Source: Klebsiella pneumoniae (lineage in GTDB: Bacteria > Pseudomonadota > Gammaproteobacteria > Enterobacterales > Enterobacteriaceae). Taken from it: DNA of 64,000 bases. The notes under the pieces were generated by a model. The model was not told where the DNA came from. It ran no database searches and saw only the letters and a program-made list of their open reading frames with translations. Each line of letters opens with the position of its first letter. The stretch's first letter is position 1. Positions 53,243 through 63,500 of this stretch are shown here, piece after piece. Location: assembly GCF_000742135.1 (NCBI RefSeq), contig NZ_KN046819.1, positions 1-64,000 on the forward strand, read 5' to 3'. The position numbers were made by a program, and so were the translations under genes.

Positions 53243-56082
53243 ATGAAGTCTATGTGATTGCCGGTGGTGAGTGGTTACGCAATAACCTGAACGCCATTGC
53301 CGCCTTTATGGGGACCCGGACGTGGGATTCCATCGAAAAAATTGCGCTCACATTGTCTGTTCTCGCGGTGGCCGTGATGTGGGTACAGCGGCACAACGTG
53401 ATGGATTTGCTGGGCTGGGTGGCCGTGTTTGTGCTTATCAGCCTGCTGGTTAATGTCCGTACATCGGTGCAGATTATTGATAACAGTGACCTGGTCAAAG
53501 TTCACCGGGTGGATAATGTACCGGTCGGACTGGCGATGCCACTTTCACTGACGACCCGTATCGGGCATGCAATGGTGGCCAGTTACGAGATGATCTTCAC
53601 GCAACCGGACAGTGTCACCTACAGCAAAACGGGGATGCTGTTTGGCGCAGAACTGGTATCAAAAAGCACCGACTTTTTGTCCCGCAATCCGGAAATCGCC
53701 AATCTTTTCCAGGATTATGTGCAGAACTGCGTGATGGGGGATATTTACCTGAACCACAAATACACGCTGGAAGACCTGATGGCCTCCTCTGACCCGTACA
53801 CCATAATCTTTTCTCAGCCCAGCCCTTTACGTCAGGTGCCGAATAATAATTACAGTTTTCTGCAAAGCTCAGAGCCGTTTGTGTCCTGTAAGGACGCATC
53901 CGTCGGACTGAAGGATAAACTGAATCTGGACACACAGAGTGGCGGAAAAACCTGGCATTATTATGCCCAGCAGCTATTTGGTGGACGCCCTGATCCGAAC
54001 CTGTTGTTCAGTACGCTGATTGGCGACAGTTACAGTTACTTCTATGGCTCAAGTAAATCAGCCAGCCAGATCATCCGCCAGAATGTCACCATCAATGCGC
54101 TGAAGGAGGGGATCACCAGTTATGCCGCACGTAATGGTGATTCAGCCAGCCTGGTGAATCTGGCCACCACGTCATCGATGGAGAAGCAACGTCTGGCACA
54201 TGTCTCCATCGGCCATGTGGCGATGCGGACACTGCCCATGACGCAGACCATCCTGACGGGGATCGCCATCGGTATTTTCCCGCTTCTGGTACTGGCGGCT
54301 GTCTTCAACAAACTGACGCTGTCTGTCCTGAAAGGCTATGTGTTTGCCCTGATGTGGTTGCAGTCATGGCCAATGTTGTACGCCATTCTGAACAGCGCCA
54401 TGACATTTTATGCGAAGCAGAATGGTGCACCGGTGGTGCTCTCGGAAATTTCACAGATACAGCTGAAATATTCCGATCTGGCTTCCACTGCCGGGTATCT
54501 TTCCATGATGATCCCGCCATTATCCTGGATGATGGTCAGGGGACTCGGGGCCGGATTTTCCAGTGTGTACAGCCATTTCGCTTCCTCTGCTATCAGCCCG
54601 ACCGCCAGTGCCGCAGGCAGTGTGGTTGACGGTAATTACTCCTACGGCAACATGCAGACGGAAAACGTGAACGGCTTCAGCTGGAGCACCAACAGCACCA
54701 CGTCGTTTGGTCAGATGATGTACCAGACCGGCAGTGGCGCAACTGCCACACAGACCCGTGACGGTAATATGGTGATGGATGCGAGCGGAGCGATGTCCCG
54801 TTTACCGGTCGGTATCAATGCAACGCGTCAGATTGCGGCGGCACAACAGGAAATGGCCCGGGAGGCGTCGAACAGAGCAGAAAGTGCCCTGCATGGTTTC
54901 AGCAGCAGTATTGCCAGTGCCTGGAACTCGCTCAGTCAGTTTGGTTCTAACCGGGGGAGCAGTGATTCTGTCACAGGTGGTGCTGACAGCACGATGAGCG
55001 CACAGGACTCCATGATGGCCAGCCGTATGCGCAGTGCAGTGGAAAGCTATGCGAAGGCGCATAATATCAGTAATGAGCAGGCGACTCAGGAACTGGCATC
55101 AACAAGTACCAGGCTATCTGGTGGAATGTATGCTGATGCTCATGCTGAATGGGGGGTTAAACCTAAAATTCTTGGTGTTGGTGGTGGGGTAGGCATCAGA
55201 GGTGGATTTAAGGGGAGCCTGGATGCAACGGATGATGACTCACATTCAGCAAGTAGTGGCAGCAGGGCTACCCATGATGCTCGCCATGATATCGATGCTA
55301 AAGCCAGTAAGGACTTTAAAGAGGCCAGCGATTACTTTACCAGTCGCAAAGTCAGTGAATCCGGCAGCCATACTGACAATAATGCCGATTCCCGCGTGGA
55401 CCAGTTGTCTGCAGCCCTGAACTCAGCGAAACAGAGTTACGACCAGTACACGACGAATATGACCCGCAGCCATGAATATGCTGAAATGGCATCCCGTACT
55501 GAAAGCATGAGTGGGCAGATGAGTGAAGATCTGTCGCAACAGTTTGCACAGTATGTGATGAAACACGCGCCGCAGGATGCAGAAGCTATTCTGACAAACA
55601 CCAGTTCACCGGAGATTGCAGAACGCCGCCGGGCGATGGCGTGGTCTTTTGTGCAGGAACAGGTGCAGCCTGGTGTTGATAATGCCTGGCGTGAATCCCG
55701 TGGCGATATTGGTAAAGGAATGGAGAGCGTACCTTCGGGTGGTGGCAGCCAGGATATTATTGCTGACCATCAGGGGCATCAGGCCATTATTGATCAAAGA
55801 ACGCAGGACAGTAATATCCGGAATGATGTAAAACATCAGGTTGATAACATGGTCACAGAATATAAAGGGAATATAGGTGATACTCAGAACAGCATACGTG
55901 GCGAGGAAAATATTGTAAGAGGACAGTATTCTGAACTGCAGAATCACCATAAAACAGAGGCATTATCTCAGAATAATAAATATAATGAAGAAAAGTCGGC
56001 TCAGGAAAGAATGCCCGGGGCTGACAGTCCACAGGAACTTATGAAAAGGGCAAAGGAATATCAGGATAAGTATAAGCAATAA
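53239..56082 (+). CDS. traG: Mating-pair stabilisation / exclusion-recognition protein TraG
   Basis: 947 residues. The N-terminal third has several membrane helices and is needed for pilus assembly; from about residue 450 it is a long periplasmic part (TRDGNMVMDASGAMSRLPVG; RESRGDIGKGMESVPSGGGS) acting in mating-pair stabilisation. In F the C-terminal part of donor TraG is recognised by recipient TraS. The region 55100-56080 is compositionally less F-like and probably specific to this plasmid's exclusion group. Confidence 0.93.
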   Translation: MNEVYVIAGGEWLRNNLNAIAAFMGTRTWDSIEKIALTLSVLAVAVMWVQRHNVMDLLGWVAVFVLISLLVNVRTSVQIIDNSDLVKVHRVDNVPVGLAMPLSLTTRIGHAMVASYEMIFTQPDSVTYSKTGMLFGAELVSKSTDFLSRNPEIANLFQDYVQNCVMGDIYLNHKYTLEDLMASSDPYTIIFSQPSPLRQVPNNNYSFLQSSEPFVSCKDASVGLKDKLNLDTQSGGKTWHYYAQQLFGGRPDPNLLFSTLIGDSYSYFYGSSKSASQIIRQNVTINALKEGITSYAARNGDSASLVNLATTSSMEKQRLAHVSIGHVAMRTLPMTQTILTGIAIGIFPLLVLAAVFNKLTLSVLKGYVFALMWLQSWPMLYAILNSAMTFYAKQNGAPVVLSEISQIQLKYSDLASTAGYLSMMIPPLSWMMVRGLGAGFSSVYSHFASSAISPTASAAGSVVDGNYSYGNMQTENVNGFSWSTNSTTSFGQMMYQTGSGATATQTRDGNMVMDASGAMSRLPVGINATRQIAAAQQEMAREASNRAESALHGFSSSIASAWNSLSQFGSNRGSSDSVTGGADSTMSAQDSMMASRMRSAVESYAKAHNISNEQATQELASTSTRLSGGMYADAHAEWGVKPKILGVGGGVGIRGGFKGSLDATDDDSHSASSGSRATHDARHDIDAKASKDFKEASDYFTSRKVSESGSHTDNNADSRVDQLSAALNSAKQSYDQYTTNMTRSHEYAEMASRTESMSGQMSEDLSQQFAQYVMKHAPQDAEAILTNTSSPEIAERRRAMAWSFVQEQVQPGVDNAWRESRGDIGKGMESVPSGGGSQDIIADHQGHQAIIDQRTQDSNIRNDVKHQVDNMVTEYKGNIGDTQNSIRGEENIVRGQYSELQNHHKTEALSQNNKYNEEKSAQERMPGADSPQELMKRAKEYQDKYKQ

Positions 56083-56103
56083 TGCTGTATTTGGGAGATG
56101 ATA

Positions 56104-56583
56104 ATGAGATGTTTAACCCATATTGCTTTGGTAACGGTGATACAGTTTATCGCCTGTTATCTGGCTGGTTGGGGGAATGCCGAAACAATTTTTATGCTGT
56201 TCTTCATAGTACTATGGCAGGGACTGTTTATATGGTTGTTCTCTCAAATACGAAAAAAACGGAATGTGTCGGATGAGTTTAAGTTTAGTAAAGGCGTTTG
56301 GTATATAACGATGCCAGTATCTTCCTTACTCTCTCCATTATTAAGCCTGATGGTTTTTATCATTGGTACACTATACGAATTAAGGCGAGTTAGTGGTTGT
56401 GTAAGTGTAAGAGAATGGATGCAATCTCAGGTAAATGAACAAACTAATGAAGATTTGCATCTGGATTTTGATAATATGGATTTTCATCGTACTAATCCTG
56501 CAACAGGGTTACCTATGTCAGGTATTGGTGTGGATATCGGTGGTAATTCATATGGTTATAGTTCAAAACGATATGGTGAGTGA
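56104..56583 (+). CDS. traS: Putative entry-exclusion protein in the traS position
   Basis: 159 residues from ATG 56104, six bases after GGGAG; ATG 56098 is too close to the site. Membrane helices THIALVTVIQFIACYLAG, IFMLFFIVLWQGLFIWLFSQ and a third hydrophobic part near VSSLLSPLLSLMVFIIGTLY. The C-terminus reads NPATGLPMSGIGVDIGGNSY, a motif seen in various small membrane proteins. Position between traG and traT and membrane topology make it the TraS equivalent; sequence similarity to F TraS is not evident. Confidence 0.65.
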   Translation: MRCLTHIALVTVIQFIACYLAGWGNAETIFMLFFIVLWQGLFIWLFSQIRKKRNVSDEFKFSKGVWYITMPVSSLLSPLLSLMVFIIGTLYELRRVSGCVSVREWMQSQVNEQTNEDLHLDFDNMDFHRTNPATGLPMSGIGVDIGGNSYGYSSKRYGE

Positions 56584-56631
56584 ATCTTAATTTGTATATT
56601 ATGACGTTTTATTCAATATGAAGGAACATTG

Positions 56632-57363
56632 ATGAAAATGAAAAAATTGATGATGGTTGCACTGGTCAGTTCCACTCTGGCCCTCTCAGGGTGTGGTGCG
56701 ATGAGCACGGCAATCAAGAAGCATAATCTTGAGGTGAAGACTCAGATGAGTGAGACCATCTGGCTTGAACCCGCCAGCGAACGCACGGTATTTCTGCAAA
56801 TCAAAAACACGTCTGATAAAGACATGAGTGGGCTGCAGGGCAAAATTGCTGATGCTGTGAAAGCAAAAGGGTATCAGGTGGTGACTTCTCCGGATAAAGC
56901 CTACTACTGGATTCAGGCGAATGTGCTGAAGGCCGATAAGATGGATCTGCGGGAGTCTCAGGGATGGCTGAACCGTGGTTATGAAGGCGCAGCAGTTGGT
57001 GCCGCGTTAGGTGCTGGTATCACCGGATATAACTCCAATTCTGCCGGTGCCACACTCGGTGTGGGCCTTGCTGCTGGTCTGGTGGGTATGGCTGCAGATG
57101 CGATGGTGGAAGATGTGAACTATACCATGATCACGGACGTGCAGATTGCAGAGCGTACTAAGTCAACGGTGACAACGGATAATGTTGCCGCTCTTCGTCA
57201 GGGCACATCAGGTGCGAAAATTCAGACCAGTACTGAAACAGGTAACCAGCATAAATATCAGACCCGTGTGGTCTCAAATGCGAACAAGGTTAACCTGAAA
57301 TTTGAAGAGGCGAAGCCTGTTCTCGAAGACCAGCTGGCCAAATCAATTGCTAATATATTGTAA
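56632..57363 (+). CDS. traT: Surface-exclusion and serum-resistance lipoprotein TraT
   Basis: 243 residues from ATG 56632 (the TTG just before is ignored). Lipobox [11 protein letters not shown]; the rest is almost the textbook TraT sequence ([40 protein letters not shown]). Forms outer-membrane oligomers that block mating-pair formation between donors and confer complement resistance. Confidence 0.97.
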   Translation: MKMKKLMMVALVSSTLALSGCGAMSTAIKKHNLEVKTQMSETIWLEPASERTVFLQIKNTSDKDMSGLQGKIADAVKAKGYQVVTSPDKAYYWIQANVLKADKMDLRESQGWLNRGYEGAAVGAALGAGITGYNSNSAGATLGVGLAAGLVGMAADAMVEDVNYTMITDVQIAERTKSTVTTDNVAALRQGTSGAKIQTSTETGNQHKYQTRVVSNANKVNLKFEEAKPVLEDQLAKSIANIL

Positions 57364-57434
57364 TTTAGGATGAGACTGGATAAAGCTGTACCAGTCTCAT
57401 ATAAAATCCCTATTATGGAATAAAGGGGGCAGTC

Positions 57435-58046
57435 GTGTTAATCAGAAAATGCATAATGTTATCAATTTGTTTCCTCATTCAGGGATGCATAAGTACACAA
57501 GTATCTGAAGGAAGTTTATATGAATATAAGAATAAACATATAAGAGAATTTTTGTCCGACCAGGTAATGTATAACATTCATAATGAGAATTATAACTATA
57601 TTACCCGTACTGGCGGTTCTGATACGTATTTCCTATATACTCCGGCTCTGTTTGTTGATAAACAAGTAGCGGCACCATCAGTGAATGTGGAAAATTTATG
57701 TGCTATAAGTGGAGGGCAGGGACGAATTAAGAAATTCACCTCTGATACTTTTATTGAATCCGGCTATAAAGTTGCTAAAGCCTTTCGTGATATGGGATTG
57801 TATGCTCATTTCGGAGCATATGAAGCATTCAGGGATTCTTATCAGAGCTTTGAAAAACAAAAGATTGCGTATAGATTTCAAACAGAAAAACTGGATGAGT
57901 ATGTAAATAAAGGTTATTTCTTTGATGATTTTTCCTGTATTGTCAATGGTAAAGAAATATGGTCACTTTCAATTGAGCCAGTTGCTGTTGATCAAGATTC
58001 ATCAGGTGTTGATCAAATATGGATGCTTATGACGGTAAATAGCTGA
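57435..58046 (+). CDS. Unknown lipoprotein between traT and traD
   Basis: 203 residues with a GTG start after GGGGGC. Lipobox ICFLIQGCIST indicates an outer- or inner-membrane lipoprotein. The mature part (YNIHNENYNYITRTGGSDTY; IESGYKVAKAFRDMGLYAHF) is not recognised. The region is AT-richer than the flanking tra genes, suggesting separate acquisition. A role in exclusion or surface change is possible from its place alone. Confidence 0.6.
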   Translation: MLIRKCIMLSICFLIQGCISTQVSEGSLYEYKNKHIREFLSDQVMYNIHNENYNYITRTGGSDTYFLYTPALFVDKQVAAPSVNVENLCAISGGQGRIKKFTSDTFIESGYKVAKAFRDMGLYAHFGAYEAFRDSYQSFEKQKIAYRFQTEKLDEYVNKGYFFDDFSCIVNGKEIWSLSIEPVAVDQDSSGVDQIWMLMTVNS

Positions 58047-58327
58047 TCTTTATTTATTAACTTTGATGACATCAAGAAAATTATCCGGGCCAGTCCTGCT
58101 GGCCTCCTGACTGACGCCTCGCTTTGCTCGTTGTCCAACCCCGGAAAGAAATAAAATAAATTTTATTTCTCCCCGGCGTTTTCGAAATAAATATGAAAAC
58201 ACTGAGCGGTTGTGCAAATTCTTTGTGCGACCGTGAAGTGTTGCCGGCGAAGCCGGAATTTAACGGTTATTAATCTTTTCATCATTAATAATCAGTCCGA
58301 CTGACTTTCTTTCTTCGGAATATCATC
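58047..58327 (+). promoter_or_regulatory. Structured 281-nt leader before traD
   Basis: No gene fits. Three hairpins are visible: AGAAATAAAAT/ATTTTATTTCT (58147-58170) flanked by CCGG on both sides; GGT.GTGCAAA/TTTGTGC.ACC around 58208-58232; and GCCGGC/GCCGG at about 58242-58256. They may terminate traT-side transcripts, stabilise the message or start a traD-I transcript. Confidence 0.45.
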
Positions 58328-60562
58328 ATGAGTTTTAACGCAAAGGATATGACCCAGGGCGGTCAGATTGCGTCCATGCGTATCCGCATGTTCAGCCAGA
58401 TCGCCAATATCATGCTTTACTGCCTGTTTATTTTTTTCTGGATACTCGTTGGTCTGATTTTATGGGTAAAAATAAGCTGGCAGACGTTTGTGAACGGCTG
58501 TATTTACTGGTGGTGTACCACGCTGGAAGGCATGCGGGATTTAATCAAGTCCCAGCCAGTATATGAGATTCAGTATTACGGCAAAACCTTCCGGATGAAC
58601 GCTGCCCAGGTACTGCATGATAAATATATGATCTGGTGCGGAGAGCAGCTATGGTCCGCATTCGTTCTGGCGTCTGTCGTGGCCCTGGTTATTTGCCTGA
58701 TCACCTTCTTTGTTGTCTCCTGGATTCTGGGGCGTCAGGGTAAACAACAGAGCGAAAATGAAGTCACAGGTGGTCGTCAGCTGACAGACAATCCGAAAGA
58801 CGTTGCCCGGATGCTGAAAAAAGACGGCAAGGACTCCGATATCCGGATTGGCGATCTGCCGATTATCCGGGATTCCGAAATCCAGAACTTCTGTCTGCAC
58901 GGAACAGTGTCGACGGGTAAGTCAGAGGTTATTCGACGTCTTGCCAACTATGCCCGTAAACGTGGCGACATGGTGGTGATTTATGACCGTTCGTGTGAGT
59001 TTGTTAAAAGTTACTATGATCCCTCCATCGATAAGATCCTGAATCCGCTGGATGCCCGCTGTGCCGCCTGGGATTTGTGGAAGGAGTGCCTGACACAGCC
59101 GGATTTTGATAATGTCGCGAACACGCTGATCCCGATGGGAACGAAAGAGGACCCGTTCTGGCAGGGATCAGGACGTACCATTTTTGCGGAAGCGGCGTAC
59201 CTGATGCGTAATGACCCTAACCGCAGCTACAGCAAACTGGTGGATACACTGCTTTCCATCAAAATTGAAAAACTGCGTACCTACCTGCGTAATTCACCGG
59301 CGGCCAACCTGGTGGAAGAGAAAATTGAGAAAACGGCGATTTCCATCCGTGCTGTGCTGACCAATTACGTGAAAGCCATCCGGTACCTGCAGGGGATTGA
59401 GCATAACGGTGAGTCCTTCACCATTCGTGACTGGATGCGTGGTGTCCGTGAAGATAAGAAAAACGGCTGGCTGTTTATCTCGTCAAATGCCGACACTCAT
59501 GCCTCCCTGAAGCCGGTGGTTTCCATGTGGCTGTCCATTGCCATTCGTGGGCTGCTGGCAATGGGAGAAAACCGTAACCGTCGTGTGTGGTTTTTCTGTG
59601 ATGAGTTACCCACGTTACACAAACTGCCGGACCTGGTGGAGATCCTGCCGGAAGCCCGTAAGTTCGGTGGCTGTTATGTGTTTGGTATCCAGTCCTATGC
59701 CCAGCTGGAAGATATCTACGGTGAGAAAGCAGCGGCCACGCTGTTTGACGTCATGAACACCCGTGCTTTTTTCCGTTCCCCGAGCCATAAGATTGCAGAG
59801 TTCGCTGCCGGTGAGATTGGTGAGAAAGAGCACCTGAAAGCCAGCGAGCAGTATTCCTACGGTGCTGACCCGGTACGTGACGGGGTATCGACCGGTAAGG
59901 ATATGGAGCGTCAGACGCTGGTCAGTTATTCCGACATTCAGTCTCTGCCGGATCTGACCTGCTATGTCACTCTGCCCGGACCGTATCCGGCAGTCAAACT
60001 CTCTCTGAAATATCAGGCACGTCCGAAGGTTGCCCCGGAGTTTATTCCGCGTGACATCAACCCGGAAATGGAGAACCGTCTGAGTGCCGTACTTGCCGCA
60101 AGGGAAGCAGAAGGTCGCCAGATGGCCAGCCTCTTCGAACCGGAGGTTGCCTCCGGAGAAGGCGTGACTCAGGCTGAACAGCCACAACAGCCACAACAGC
60201 CACAACAGCCACAACAGCCACAACAGCCACAACAGCCACAACAGCCACAACAGCCACAACAGCCACAACAGCCACAACAGCCAGTGTCTTCTGTCATCAA
60301 TGATAAGAAGTCAGATGCAGGTGTGAGTGTTCCGGCAGGGGGGATCGAGCAGGAGCTGAAAATGAAACCGGAAGAAGAGATGGAACAGCAACTGCCACCC
60401 GGGATCAGTGAATCCGGTGAAGTGGTGGATATGGCCGCTTATGAGGCATGGCAACAGGAAAATCATCCGGACATCCAGCAGCATATGCAGCGTCGTGAAG
60501 AGGTGAACATTAATGTGCACCGGGAGCGCGGGGAGGATGTTGAGCCGGGAGATGATTTCTGA
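58328..60562 (+). CDS. traD: Type IV coupling protein TraD
   Basis: 744 residues. Two N-terminal membrane helices ([40 protein letters not shown]), Walker [12 protein letters not shown] near residue 195 and Walker B region [15 protein letters not shown] near 425. An exact tandem of eleven CCACAACAG units (60182-60280) encodes (PQQ)11 before the C-terminal tail that contacts TraM. It brings the relaxosome to the channel and pumps DNA. Confidence 0.95.
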   Translation: MSFNAKDMTQGGQIASMRIRMFSQIANIMLYCLFIFFWILVGLILWVKISWQTFVNGCIYWWCTTLEGMRDLIKSQPVYEIQYYGKTFRMNAAQVLHDKYMIWCGEQLWSAFVLASVVALVICLITFFVVSWILGRQGKQQSENEVTGGRQLTDNPKDVARMLKKDGKDSDIRIGDLPIIRDSEIQNFCLHGTVSTGKSEVIRRLANYARKRGDMVVIYDRSCEFVKSYYDPSIDKILNPLDARCAAWDLWKECLTQPDFDNVANTLIPMGTKEDPFWQGSGRTIFAEAAYLMRNDPNRSYSKLVDTLLSIKIEKLRTYLRNSPAANLVEEKIEKTAISIRAVLTNYVKAIRYLQGIEHNGESFTIRDWMRGVREDKKNGWLFISSNADTHASLKPVVSMWLSIAIRGLLAMGENRNRRVWFFCDELPTLHKLPDLVEILPEARKFGGCYVFGIQSYAQLEDIYGEKAAATLFDVMNTRAFFRSPSHKIAEFAAGEIGEKEHLKASEQYSYGADPVRDGVSTGKDMERQTLVSYSDIQSLPDLTCYVTLPGPYPAVKLSLKYQARPKVAPEFIPRDINPEMENRLSAVLAAREAEGRQMASLFEPEVASGEGVTQAEQPQQPQQPQQPQQPQQPQQPQQPQQPQQPQQPQQPVSSVINDKKSDAGVSVPAGGIEQELKMKPEEEMEQQLPPGISESGEVVDMAAYEAWQQENHPDIQQHMQRREEVNINVHRERGEDVEPGDDF
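60182..60280 (+). repeat. 11 x 9-bp tandem repeat in traD
   Basis: CCACAACAG repeated exactly eleven times, coding Pro-Gln-Gln. Repeat number differs among F-like TraD proteins and can change by replication slippage without frameshift. Confidence 0.97.
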
Positions 60563-63500
60563 TGTTGAGTTTCAGCGTTGTTAAATCGGCAGGCAGTGCC
60601 GGAAACTATTACACCGACAAGGATAATTACTATGTGCTGGGCAGCATGGGAGAACGCTGGGCCGGTCAGGGGGCTGAACAGCTTGGGCTGCAGGGCAGCG
60701 TCGATAAGGATGTTTTTACCCGTCTTCTGGAGGGCAGGCTGCCGGACGGGGCGGATTTAAGCCGCATGCAGGATGGCAGTAATAAGCATCGTCCCGGCTA
60801 CGACCTGACCTTCTCCGCCCCCAAAAGTGTCTCCATGATGGCCATGCTCGGGGGGGATAAACGTCTTATTGATGCACATAACCAGGCCGTGGATTTTGCT
60901 GTCCGTCAGGTGGAGGCGCTGGCTTCCACACGGGTGATGACGGACGGACAGTCAGAAACGGTGCTGACCGGTAATCTGGTGATGGCACTGTTTAACCATG
61001 ACACCAGTCGCGATCAGGACCCACAGTTACACACGCATGTGGTGGTGGCTAATGTCACGCAGCATAACGGCGAGTGGAAGACACTGAGCAGTGACAAAGT
61101 GGGGAAAACCGGATTTTCCGAGAACGTGCTCGCGAACCGGATTGCGTTCGGGAAAATATATCAGAGTGAGTTACGTCAGCGCGTTGAGGCGCTGGGTTAT
61201 GAAACCGAAGTGGTCGGTAAGCACGGTATGTGGGAGATGCCGGGCGTACCGGTGGAGGCCTTTTCCAGTCGTTCACAGGCTATCAGGGAGGCCGTCGGGG
61301 AAGGAGCCTCACTGAAATCCCGGGATGTGGCGGCACTGGATACGCGAAAATCCAAACAGCACGTCGATCCGGAAATCAGAATGGCTGAATGGATGCAGAC
61401 GCTGAAGGAAACCGGGTTCGACATCCGGGCATATCGTGACGCGGCGGATCAGCGTGCGGAGATCCGCACGCAGGCGCCCGGGCCTGCTTCACAGGACGGG
61501 CCGGATGTGCAGCAGGCGGTGACACAGGCCATTGCCGGATTAAGTGAACGAAAAGTGCAGTTCACGTATACGGACGTGCTGGCCAGGACGGTCGGCATAC
61601 TGCCGCCGGAAAATGGTGTGATTGAACGGGCACGTGCCGGTATCGATGAGGCCATCAGCCGTGAGCAGCTTATCCCCCTCGATCGTGAGAAGGGGCTGTT
61701 CACGTCCGGGATTCATGTGCTCGATGAGCTGTCAGTCCGGGCACTCAGTCGTGACATCATGAAACAGAACCGGGTGACCGTACATCCGGAGAAAAGTGTC
61801 CCCCGGACGGCCGGCTACAGCGATGCCGTCAGTGTTCTGGCACAGGACCGTCCGTCGCTGGCCATTGTGTCCGGGCAGGGCGGTGCAGCCGGGCAGCGTG
61901 AGCGGGTGGCTGAACTGGCAATGATGGCCCGGGAGCAGGGGCGGGAGGTGCAGATTATCGCCGCTGACCGTCGCTCGCAGATGAACCTGAAGCAGGATGA
62001 ACGGCTGTCCGGTGAGCTGATAACCGGACGTCGTCAGCTGCAGGAGGGCATGGTCTTCACGCCGGGCAGTACTGTTATAGTTGACCAGGGCGAAAAACTC
62101 TCCCTGAAAGAGACGTTAACCCTGCTGGACGGTGCCGCACGTCATAACGTACAGGTCCTGATAACCGACAGCGGGCAGCGAACCGGTACAGGCAGTGCGC
62201 TGATGGCCATGAAGGATGCCGGGGTGAACACGTATCGCTGGCAGGGCGGAGAACAGCGACCGGCAACCATCATCAGTGAACCGGACCGGAATGTCCGCTA
62301 TGACCGGCTGGCCGGAGATTTTGCGGCCAGCGTGAAAGCCGGAGAAGAGAGCGTGGCACAGGTCAGCGGGGTACGGGAACAGCCCATACTGACACAGGCC
62401 ATTCGCAGTGAGCTGAAAACGCAGGGCGTGCTCGGACACCCTGAGGTGACCATGACTGCACTGTCACCGGTCTGGCTGGACAGCCGGAGCCGTTATCTGC
62501 GGGATATGTACCGTCCGGGGATGGTGATGGAGCAGTGGAACCCGGAGACACGCAGTCATGACCGCTATGTGATAGACCGGGTGACAGCGCAGAGTCACAG
62601 CCTGACCCTGCGGGATGCGCAGGGCGAAACGCAGGTGGTGCGTATTTCCTCCCTGGACAGCAGCTGGTCGCTGTTCCGGCCGGAAAAAATGCCGGTGGCA
62701 GACGGCGAGCGACTGAGGGTGACAGGGAAAATTCCCGGACTCCGCGTCTCCGGCGGTGACCGCCTGCAGGTGACATCCGTCAGTGAAGATGCGATGACGG
62801 TTGTTGTGCCGGGGCGGGCTGAACCGGCCACCCTGCCTGTGGCTGACTCACCGTTCACGGCACTGAAGCTGGAGAATGGCTGGGTGGAAACGCCCGGGCA
62901 TTCCGTCAGCGACAGTGCGAAGGTTTTTGCCTCCGTCACACAGATGGCGATGGACAACGCCACCCTGAACGGTCTGGCCCGCAGCGGTCGTGATGTCCGG
63001 CTGTATTCCTCACTGGATGAAACCCGTACTGCGGAAAAACTTGCCCGCCATCCCTCCTTTACGGTGGTTTCTGAGCAGATAAAGGCGCGGGCCGGTGAGA
63101 CATCGCTGGAAACCGCTATCAGTCTGCAGAAAGCCGGGCTGCACACGCCGGCACAGCAGGCCATTCATCTGGCCCTTCCTGTGCTGGAAAGTAAAAACCT
63201 GGCCTTCAGCATGGTGGACCTGCTGACAGAGGCGAAGTCGTTTGCTGCAGAAGGAACCGGTTTTACTGAACTGGGAGGGGAAATCAATGCGCAGATAAAA
63301 CGCGGTGACTTACTGTATGTGGATGTGGCAAAAGGCTATGGCACAGGCCTGCTGGTTTCCCGTGCGTCGTATGAGGCAGAAAAAAGTATTCTTCGCCATA
63401 TTCTCGAAGGTAAGGAGGCGGTCACGCCGCTGATGGAGAGAGTACCCGGCGAACTCATGGAGACGTTAACGTCGGGACAGCGTGCCGCCACCCGTATGAT

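Noticed and set aside
60182..60280. Regular repeat resembling a CRISPR or iteron array
   Set aside because: Pure 9-bp coding tandem without spacers, in frame within traD.
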